From contig JAUCBJ010001071.1 in the NCBI GenBank assembly GCA_032718475.1, positions 62,001 to 126,000 on the forward strand: DNA of 64,000 nt, in the 5' to 3' direction. This stretch comes from Nemertoderma westbladi (Eukaryota > Xenacoelomorpha > Nemertodermatida > Nemertodermatidae). The notes beneath the pieces were generated by a model. It had not been told where the DNA came from and did not search any database. It saw only the letters and a list, made by a program, of their open reading frames with translations. The position numbers were made by a program, and so were the translations under genes. The stretch's first letter is position 1. Every line of letters starts with the position of its first letter. Positions 55,436-64,000 of the stretch are shown piece by piece.

Positions 55436-56129
55436 TTTAGCACAACAATGGTAATTGTAGACATAACTGAAACTGAGAACAATTTTGCCTATTAAATAAA
55501 AGTGGTGCATACTGCACACATATGCAACAGACACCATCTGATGAAGAAAGCAATATAGTCCGATTCAAAAAATGCATACATTGTCTCATACAATAAATTC
55601 CGAAACTTTTAGAGGATTTAGTGCAGCATGCGTTTGTCCTGGATTTTAACAAATTTTGACCAACAAAAATAGTATTTTGCAAAAGTAGGCTAAATCTCTT
55701 GCCATAACACAAAATCTTAGCAGGTTAAATATTTGGGCAACTATGCATTTACATAGATGCATACTTACCTGCACTGCAGTCAAGTATACTTACCCGCACT
55801 TTTTACGGGCATGAGTACATGCATACTTACCCACACTTTGAGCAGCAAGTTGTCAAAATGAAGCCTAAATGCATACCTACCTGCAATTTAGCATCCCGGA
55901 GCTCATGAATTCTTACTTTTGCATGGATAAATTTTGTTAGTTATGCCTTGATTAAAAATTTGTCACCTATCGACTGTGTCCTGGGGAGAACATCCCGGGT
56001 GATGTGAACCGGCCTTAACAGTAGATTATATCAAAGGTTTCGTTTTTTGAAACCTCGCAGGTTTCAGCTGGTGCAACCCAAAGCCTAATGAAAACTGTCA
56101 TATAACCCTAACCATGGGTATAACCCTAA
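55436..56129. other. Right end of unit C and short-repeat spacer
   Basis: 55436-55750 follows the non-coding end of units A and B with gaps. 55760-55900 has three or four loose repeats of GCATACTTACCYGCACT. 55900-56129 shows nothing I can name apart from CCTAACC/CCTAATC repeats near 56100. No gene. Confidence 0.55.
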
Positions 56130-56663
56130 TCATATGAGGCCATGTCAGGTCAGGTCAGGTATTCTAGGTCATTGATCAAGAAAACTTGCCACCTCCATGC
56201 AGCATAAAGGAGGTGCCACCTGTAGCTGCATAGACCCTCTTACTAGGGCAAATCTGGTCCTGTAACTAGGACCCCCTTCGTTCTGGGATAAGGACGCCCT
56301 TGGTCCTGGATTAAGGACCCATATACTTGGCTGCAGGGGTATATGGCCTGACCAGGCAGATGGTGATCTACCAATGGCTGGTCAGGAGTAGAGTGTTCTC
56401 ATGTCCACTCTGAGAGCACTTCACTGCGACCTGCACCTGGCAGCAAGGGTACAGGGCATGACCCAGCAGATGAGCTGCAACAGCCAATGGTGGGTCATGT
56501 GCGCCAGAGTAGATATGGGTGATGGGCCTCATATCTGACTCCATTGCGACACCCACCCTGTGGAATGGCAAACCAGGGTGTGGGATTTGCCCCGAGAGCT
56601 GAGATATGAGGCCATAATCATTGAAATTTTGAGGAATTTCGCTTTGATTATGGCCTCATATGA
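56130..56663. repeat. Fold-back element with ATATGAGGCCAT inverted repeats
   Basis: TCATATGAGGCCAT at 56130-56143 is exactly inverted at 56650-56663. A second inverted pair of 17 bp (56604-56620 with 56645-56661) and a GGCCTCATAT at 56525 use the same core. Inside are further stems: GGTCCT with AGGACC near 56250-56310, and CACCCACCCTG with CAGGGTGTGGG near 56545-56583. GC-richer than its surroundings. Possibly a small fold-back transposon or a structured SINE; no clear target duplication. Confidence 0.55.
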
Positions 56664-56861
56664 CATCGACATATTGTACTCTTCATTCTACGTAGATCAC
56701 AGTATAGATAAAGGCTACAGTAATGTTATTCAATGTTTAAATTACGAATTGTATGTTTTTAATTGCTGAAAGCGACTACTAGAATCCACTTTTTTTTTGG
56801 GGGGGGGGGGGGGGGGGGGGAGGAGGAGTGGTCATGAAATTTTTAATGCACATGCTCTCAC
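56664..56861. other. Spacer with poly-T/poly-G tract
   Basis: A run of nine T followed by about 21 G at 56790-56821, then GAGGAGGAG. This may be a sequencing or assembly weak point. No gene. It ends at the LTR of element 3; CTCAC at 56857-56861 would be the target-site copy. Confidence 0.6.
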
Positions 56862-57645
56862 TGTTCGCGCTTTCAGACCTTTAGCAGTTTAACCTGCCAA
56901 ATTTAGGTGCTTCTAGGTTATAAATCGACTTTAGCCTGGATACTTTGGATACACTACATTAGCCGAAGCCAGCCTATGCGCGACAATTCACCCGCTGGAT
57001 ATACCCGGGAGACTGGATTCGGAAGCTCTGACCTTATTGCGGTGTAGGCCTACTGTATTATTCGATTGATCGTTAATATATAATCTCTGACAAATATTAT
57101 TCACTTTCGGGAAATATCAACAGTTCCTTTAGGACGTGGCGCTCTAAGTATGTAAACAGAGTTATGACTTACACTAAACACAACGGGATGGCTAATGATT
57201 CACGTATAAAGCGCATTCTTTAGGAGATGCTTTGTTATCTGTCACAATCATGCACACTACCGCACAATGCTGCACACCGATCTGCCGACCTTCACTAATT
57301 TTAGTCACATATAAAGAGAACAGCAACCGACACATGTAGTGCCTATGAAATAGCATTAGATTCACTCCAAAACCACTTTAATGTAAGTCGCAATTGCTAT
57401 ATGTAACCTGTCTCTTACCTTCAGTATATCAAGAAGATTGGGGTTTTATGATTATTTATCGATATTATCCAAATATAATAATATTCCATCAACTGATATA
57501 ATTAATAACCGACAGTAAATAGCAGTAAAAATGCGGTGTTTGTAGGTGACAATATGATTTGTAACAATATGAATTGCGTTGATAACAGTTATACGTTTCT
57601 ATGATCAAAGCCTACTAATGTTTGGCTAAAGTCTGAAACATAGAA
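56862..57645 (-). repeat. Truncated 3' LTR of BEL element 3
   Basis: Matches 18197 to about 18965 in element 2 in the same orientation. It has the terminal TGTTCGCGC (GCGCGAACA on the element strand). The U3-side about 375 bp are deleted, and the break joins directly to ORF3 codons. Confidence 0.85.
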
Positions 57646-57650
57646 ATTAC

Positions 57651-60560
57651 GATCGGTGTATCCGCCGGTCGAGGTACCTGGTTGATCGATATCAACTTCA
57701 GTGGAGCGAGGTCTAATGGCCTTTAGGGCGCGTCTTAGGACAGCAGCTCCTACTGGTCCCTGACGAGTCGTCTGGACAATAGCGGTAGGTGGACCATGAG
57801 TGGTGAGAAACCTCCTCGGTTTAATGGTTCTTTCCAGCTCGCGTTCTCGGGCTCGATATTCGTAGGGCCGTCGAGATACTTCCTGTAACTCAGGGTGCGA
57901 GTTGATAAATAAATCGCCATACTCAGGGTCTTGACGGATGAAATTGATCAAATGGTATGAATTAATATCATTAGGATTGACGTTCCTGAGATATTTTCGA
58001 ACAAATTTGGTGGAAATACACTCACCAACACGCTTCATTAGTTCGTAACTCGGTGTGCGTGTTTTTTGTTCAACAGACGCGAATAGATAAGGATGGAACG
58101 CGTAAACTCCCTCGTAGGCGCGTCCAGGGTAATAGCGATGGCGTGACTCACAATGTAAGTCCGCGTTCACTTCCCAAGCCCGGATGTAGCGCAGGGTAAT
58201 CATCTCATCTACGCTTTCCAGATCGCAGTTAAAAGGGCAATTAAAACTGGGATGTCCTTTAAGTTGACAGTAGTGGCATTGAGTCATAAATTGGGGGCAG
58301 ACTGCAAAAATGTGCGAGTTATTGAGTCTGCAATACACACAATAGATCTCCATCATCGGTTGTTCATGGAAATAGGAGCAGGGTACGTCTGAGTCCATAG
58401 GGGTGAAATGATCTCTCGATCGCATAATCGGCAACGTTTTCGAGAAACATAGTTGGCATGCCGATAATCGTATGCGGTGAGACATTGTGGACCTTGATAC
58501 CATTCCAAGACGTAGTCGTTATCGCTGCTCCGGGGCGCTGTAGGCTGAATCTCCTCAGATTCTAAGCATATTGGTTCATCTTCCAATTGCATAGCTGAGA
58601 TAGGTGCGGCTGTCTCCGCAAGCGAACCCACTGTCTGAACTTCCACGACAGAATAACCCATGGGTATTCGAGGTCTTTGTATAACAGATGAATGTAAGTT
58701 CTGTATACAAACGTCCTTGAAAAGGGCGAATCCTGCGCTGTCTAACTTCTCCGCAGCTGAGTCTCTTAGGCTGAGTTTGGTCAGAGCGCGGTCCTTGAAC
58801 TGACTATCAACGTTACGGAACGGAGTCAGAAAGCGCCTGAAACATTCGAAGCGAATAAATTTATTGTGTTCATCTAGCTTGGCGAGTTTGGTTCCAAGTA
58901 TTAAGGGATGGGCGCGTATGGTGCGACTGCACACATCGGCTAGCCAACCGGCAAGTGCGGCGTTATCAAAGATCGTGTATATAGCTAAGGAGGGACGAAG
59001 TGGAACACTCATAAAGCTATACGCGGCGCCAGGTGCGGTCAATGGTCTGTCAAAGTATAATCGAGAATAATGATCTCCATATACTTGTTGTTAGTTGATA
59101 GGATTTCCAACCTTGAAATTCCATCCGTATTCTTGAAAGGCAAGATGTCCAATGGAGGTTCGTTGTACTTTAGTAATGCCGCTGGGTGTATTTGCATACA
59201 TAGTGCGGAAGAAACCTCGGCCTTCTGCCCAGGGAGCAATCAGCTGAGTATCGACGAAAGGGTATGGAATGTTCTCCATGTTCCGAAAGTCGTTTTGGAG
59301 ATCTCCATAAACAGCTGAGCCGATTTTAAGGATTCTTTCGTTAAACAACATCTCGAGCACGGGCTGGGGTAACATCGATCCATCGATACCCATGGCCAGT
59401 TTGCGCTCGGTGTCAGTGAAGATCCTTTTCCGATCTTCTGCCGAATAGCGTCAAACGCGTTTCGTACAACGCTCTCTTCGACTTCGGTAACGGGTTGTAT
59501 CGGGGTTAAGCCTGGACGGTTGTACGGGTTAAACGGCAATATTAGATGACCGCGTCCTAATCCGGCTAGGTAGGGTTGGCGAATATCTAGTGAGCCCACT
59601 ACCGGAGTGCCACCGATTAATTGTTCGGGTAACACAAGATCTTTAAATAGTGAGTACAGTTCAGGGGGATCCGTTATACTATTAGGATCAAGCGTTTGAG
59701 GTCTCACTGAGGAATGAGGAGGTCTGACCGAGTATTCCGGAACTCTGATCATCGGTTTATTTAAGGATCGTTTGAGTCGAGCGAGCGTAGGTGATACGTC
59801 GAACAGGTTTCGCTCGAAACTCCCATAAGTATATCGTGTAAAACTGTGTTTAGCGCAATGTCTCCGCGGATGTTTATGTCTTTCCGTTTGCTGATTGGGT
59901 CTAGGGCATTCGTCGCAGTAATACCAAAGACGCACGTCCTGCAGGGGAAATGCGGGTGATCGTTCTCCAGTTTTACAATATTCCTCCATCTGTTCGAAGC
60001 TATCTGGTATGACAGGTAGCGGTCGATCGGCGGTAAGATACATCATAGTGAAATAAAGTCGTTTGAGTTCTGTCATGGGGTCATGATGTATACCTTGAGG
60101 ATATCGAGTTTCTAGATTTTGTTGACTGGCAATATTGAGATATGTTTCTCTCAGGAATTCCAGATAATCGTTGAAGTCGCTGCGTTTATCCGGCTCTTCA
60201 ACGTCTTCCCTTTCGAGTCTGTTTCGAATAGAATTCTCGTGTTCTATTCTCAGTTTATCGTTCCGACTCCGCTGGGTATCTTTCGGTGTCTACATCGTCC
60301 GTATCGTGTAAATCGATAGGATGGCCAGTAGTTAAGAAGTCCATATACGTACCATTACGATGCGTATAGCGAGCGGTGAATTTTCTATAGTCCAATTCAC
60401 GCGTAAGTTGCTCCTGGGACATTGGTGGTTCGATATAACGACCATCGTCCTCCGTAGTAGTTGGACCAGCGTCGACGCGTATCAAGCTATCAACAAACGC
60501 TTGTAAAGGTAGAGTATATCGCTCCCTGATACCAAGATCATCTTCTATCAACTCAGTCAT
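57651..60560 (-). pseudogene. ORF3 zinc-knuckle protein (element 3), most complete copy
   Basis: Frames 60560-60255 (MTELIEDD), 60076-59430 (the middle part that element 1 lacks, with YYCDECPRPNQQ and a His/Arg-rich HKHPRRHCAKH), 59393-59091, 59042-58353 and 58503-57589. The zinc region (CVYCRLNNSH, CHYCQLKGHPSFNC) and the KFVRKYLRNVNPND segment match element 1. Breaks: a 23-nt deletion near 60270, indels near 59428 and 58423, TAA for Tyr near 59090. The C-terminus is lost by fusion to the LTR. Substitutions against element 1 are largely silent. About 1000 residues in the ancestor. Function unknown; nucleic-acid binding inferred. Confidence 0.75.
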
Positions 60561-62182
60561 ATCTGCTATATGAGTTAATCAATATTATAATGAGTTTATA
60601 TTTAGGCTAGCGGGCGTCGCTGCCTACCCCTCTCTGCCCCCAGACAGTGCAAGATCCTCAGCGCCGATGTACCGTCGTTGCTGTGTTTTCGCCAACGTAG
60701 TAGCTACACAACGACAACGATAACTGGCACAAGTCACTCCACTGTCCGTCCCAAAGGCTTAGATTTACTTCAGGTTTTTTGCTGCAGAGTTAGGGCTACT
60801 TTCACAATTGCGACTCGCTACTGTAAACACACTTTAGTAGTAACATTCACCTATAAACGCACAAATTCCACACAACTGTCACAAATTGTACACATTCGGG
60901 CCATTTGTCCGTTAGTCAAGTGCCTTCCAGAATGCCACGTTATTATTATGTATCCTTGGATACTAGCAGTATGCTATTTATTCCTTATGCTATTCAATGG
61001 GGCAAGCTTTCTATGGTTCTTTTAACTCACTTCTAATTCTAGCGTGGTTGTTGCTATGGTGACATTATGGAAAGCTAGCGGTAGAATTAGGGTAATTCTC
61101 ATGCATACAGATCTGGGATGCTATTTAATAGTAATTCTTTAATTGTCAATATCCCCTTTATACATGATTTTATGAATTTTATCGGCTATTGACTATATAT
61201 TGGAGATTCTCGCACACTAATACACTTAATAGGGTGAATCTCCGCTCCCATGATCTATTAATTAATGGAATTTTGGGAATGTTATAAATTGTATAAAAAT
61301 GACAATTTATCAAATTCATTAAAATATGAATTTAAATTTATTCCCGTAAATTTTATTATTTAACATTAAATAGACACAATTTTATTCCAGAGCATGTCTG
61401 GGGACTGGGATCCTTGATTCTAGGAAATTTGTCTTTTTAAGAGTATCGGTAAGTGCTACGATATCTTAATTGACTAGAATTTTAAAGGATCTGAATTTGA
61501 CAGACTTTATAAATATTAATAATTAATATTTAAGATGTGCACCGGTTTATTCCAGAACTTGTCTGGGGACGTTAACCACTGATTCTAGAATTTTGTCTTC
61601 AAGTATATCGGTGGGTGCCGCGATATCTTAATCGACTAGAATTACAGATGGTCAAAGGGTTTAACAGATTTATTTGCGTTGTACGCTACTGTTAAAGGGA
61701 CATCACGCTACTATATGTATTATTTAATATACGGTATGAGAGCAATATCGCAAGAAGCAATGTCAGTGAGAAGAGGCAAGTCGTTTCCAAGGTCTACCCA
61801 GAGCTTGGTTTAGCCGAGACACGAGGATCTGAATTTTGCATTCCTAATACTCTACTTTACCAATAATACTTGAATATAGTAGGAGCTTTATTGTACTTTA
61901 ATAAGTACGGATATTTCATCTTACTGTAGTTACGTATTTGTAATGTAATACGGACAGTAAGGAAAGAGAAAAAGAATTATTTCTCGCCGTCGCTCTAAAT
62001 ATATAATATATGTAATAAACACTAATATATATTGCACTATTCTACTAAATAATCGCTAAAATAACATTTTACTAAATAAAATTAAAGAAAACGATTATAA
62101 TAAAATTACATAATAATACATACATAAATATAAAATAATAAGAATATAAAATAATATAGTCACACACCCACTCCAGACGTTG
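60561..62182 (-). other. Spacer between pol and ORF3 (element 3)
   Basis: Aligns over its length with 9989-11630 of element 1, including the 165-bp repeat pair (61390-61650), the AT-rich runs (61960-62160) and the tract next to ORF3. No gene seen. Conservation of a 1.6-kb non-coding block in two elements suggests regulatory content. Confidence 0.6.
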
Positions 62183-62605
62183 TTAAGTTGGGGAGTCCCT
62201 AGATGTTTGTTGGATTAGGGAGGTGGTCGTGGGAAGAGTATCTTGCCTTCCATAGTTTCCGGAGAGTTCTCTGTCTCTTTCCAGTAAACATAAACGACCA
62301 ACTGGGCGATTGAGCTGCTGTGTCTCGAAGACAATTCCCGGTTTCTTAAAGTTACGTCGCATGACGACGAGTTCTACCGATCGCACCAAACCATCATCCG
62401 AGATGTGAGTCTCGATGACACGACCTGTCTGCCACCGCTTACGTGGAAGGCAATTATAACACAACCGCTTATCCCACATGACTTCCCGTCTATCCTTTAA
62501 TGATTTCTTTAGGAATTCATCACACACATTCAAACGGTGGGGCCCATCACACAGAGCACATTTCGGTTTGATGTTACTTACCTTATTTTGAATAACGTTG
62601 TGCAC
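62183..62605 (-). pseudogene. Fused gag zinc knuckle and integrase C-terminus (element 3)
   Basis: 140 residues in one frame: KCALCDGPHRLNVCDEFL and MWDKRLCYNC (first knuckle and start of the second), then directly LPRKRWQTGRVIETH (DUF5641-like integrase tail) to the stop at 62183. The join removes about 4.5 kb present in element 1 (5217-9731). It happens to stay in frame. Confidence 0.88.
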
Positions 62606-64000
62606 ACTCGTTCTTTCTTCGGGCTTTCTTACCTAAATTATCTTAGGAGACGTAGGAGGGGTTTTTCTTACCTGTTCTCTCCTGTCATTGGTTCGAGACT
62701 TGAATTTACTTACGTCTTTAGGCGTTTTGTTGACATAATAAGATCTTTCAGTGTCTTTCCTGCTGTCCTCTTCTTGAGAAGCCTGGCTTTCGCCGTCGTT
62801 GGTATAACACACTGGTGTTACCTTTCTCCTAGAAACAGGTTTCTCACTTACCTTGTTTTCCGGTGTCTTCTCTCTGGACTGCTTTAGGAGCTGTAATTTC
62901 ACTTCTCCATCTAAGAATGACATGAGATCAGCCATGGTAGGGTCTCGTCGTTGTTGTTCCATCATATATAACACTTTCTTATCCCAGCGTGTACCTACTC
63001 CACCCTTCGGTATAGTAGAGGCCACGGCTCCAATAACCATAGAACTCTGATATTCATGAGACTTACCTAGCCAATCTAATTGTCTACAGATCTCCTGAAT
63101 CTCATCGGAAAACTCTATAATCCCACTGCTAATGAACTTTCGGGGGGCTACCAATTTTGCATACAAATACCTAGCTATGTTATTCCTATTACCATACCTG
63201 ATGTTTAGGGTATCCCAAACTTGTCTTAGTCCATCTGGATGTCCAATAAACTTTAACGCCATTAACTTGGGAGATCCTTCCAAGCACTCGATGAGGAATC
63301 TAAGTTTCTCTCCGTTAGATAACACAGAGTTCTGTATGTTATCCTTGTAATATTCATTAAAAGGTTACCATTTCATCTCATCTCCATTAAACTTGACGAT
63401 CTCTCCCACCTTTACCGCTTGACGGGCTTCGGTTCTAGCCATTTGACGCGTAAAACTTTCTTGGGCCATCGTATTATTTAATATCGAGTTATCGGTATAT
63501 AAATTTCTCGGATTATGATCAGGTCTATATGGAATATCATTGTCAACAGGTTTATAATTACCCTTAATAGGGTTTACTATAGGAGTTTCTACTTCACTAG
63601 CAGTATAGATGCGTGTAGGCTCCACACCTTGCGCATGAAATACTTCAGACCTAACAGGTTGACACATTGTTACCGGGGTTGGTGGTATACCCCTTTGTGT
63701 ATTTACTAATTTATCGCGTTCTAACGCGATACTCTGCTGCACCTCTTGCAACTCTAACCTACTTTCCCTTACTGTTCCTTTAAACTGATGAACAGTCTCC
63801 TGCATCTGCCCAAGCAGGAGATTCATCCCCCGCCGCCCCTCATCCACCCACTCGACCGCCGAAGAGGGAGCCGCCAACATAGAGGCGGGCGAGCGAGAGA
63901 CGACGGGCGATAAATTCTTGATCTCTCGCTCGGCGTCCAGGACGGGTTCGGACTCGGGAACAGCCCTACTGGGCACAGGTAGTTTAGTACTGTGCAAAGG
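62606..64000 (-). pseudogene. gag: BEL gag, central and C-terminal part (element 3)
   Basis: Frames 63997-63365 and 63325-62633. A Pro/Ser linker and coiled-coil end, then the DUF1759-like domain (FNGDEMKW, then a NGEKLRFLIECLEGSPKLM segment). TAA replaces a Leu codon at 63365-63367, and TAG replaces Gln at 62633-62635. Residues agree closely with gag of element 1. Most of the splice-donor-like repeats are retained. The N-terminal part lies off the window. Confidence 0.88.

Larger units (their letters stand above)
45409..55760 (+). repeat. Tandem unit C (with 13-bp satellite and MITE)
   Basis: Starts with the same GCGGCCACCAACTATCCC as unit B and is almost identical to B up to about 47990. 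Then come the 13-bp array and a diverged C-terminal half. No 64-bp satellite and no exon pair follow; similarity to A and B fades near 55750. The right border is approximate. Confidence 0.85.
56862..64000 (-). mobile_element. BEL/Pao LTR retrotransposon, element 3 (internally deleted, runs off window)
   Basis: Minus strand, from right to left: gag from its middle (64000), zinc knuckle fused to the integrase tail, spacer, ORF3, a truncated 3' LTR. Two deletions: about 4.5 kb of protease-RT-RNase H-integrase between the codons CYNC and LPRKRW, and the end of ORF3 plus purine tract plus first part of the LTR. It keeps sequence that element 1 has lost (the middle of ORF3, 11 nt in the integrase tail). 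It cannot move on its own. Confidence 0.88.

Overview
This is a eukaryotic repeat block, almost certainly from an invertebrate animal genome. It holds no bacterial genes, no operons and no tRNA or rRNA that I can see. What it holds is: BEL/Pao LTR retrotransposons, a Merlin (ISXO2-type DDE) DNA transposon, an intact two-ORF LINE, fragments of a Polinton/Maverick-type DNA polymerase B, a piggyBac-type MITE, a two-exon gene fragment with a GT-AG intron, and two minisatellite families that fill about 12 kb. I cannot name the species.

Layout. 1-15829: a very long BEL/Pao element on the plus strand (element 1; its 5' LTR lies off the left edge). It carries a tandemly duplicated leader, a broken gag-pol, a spacer, a third coding region (ORF3) and a 3' LTR. 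15830-19340: the 5' LTR, leader and gag start of a second, oppositely oriented BEL/Pao element (element 2). Element 1 interrupts its gag, so element 1 is nested in element 2. Element 2 in turn sits in a Polinton-like repeated unit. 19341-36111, 36112-45408 and 45409-about 55760: three tandem copies (A, B, C) of that unit. Each has a PolB N-terminal fragment and then a large unrecognised protein with replication-initiator-like motifs. A and B also have short repeats, a captured exon pair and a 64-bp satellite array. Copy A was hit by a Merlin element and a full-length LINE, copy B by an RT fragment, and copy C by a piggyBac MITE and by explosive growth of a 13-bp minisatellite inside the reading frame. 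55760-56861: short repeats, a fold-back element and a poly-G run. 56862-64000: a third BEL/Pao element on the minus strand (element 3), with most of pol deleted but gag and ORF3 remnants present.

How the parts relate. Elements 1 and 3 share the order gag-pol-spacer-ORF3-LTR. Their ORF3 copies differ mostly at third codon positions, so ORF3 was a real protein of this family. It has CCHC zinc-knuckle motifs and a basic tail, no membrane segments, and is not a recognised BEL/Pao gene. The full element would be about 17 kb. Copies A, B and C fit an older two-unit array (A1 A2 C1 C2) in which the central A2-C1 segment was later duplicated: A and B agree in their second halves, B and C in their first halves. 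The 13-bp satellite of copy C grew from a single 13-bp stretch of coding sequence that is still single-copy in A and B.

Most coding regions here are broken. The LINE ORFs are the only full-length intact genes. All family calls are from motif reading without searches; boundaries said to be approximate come from comparing copies within the window.
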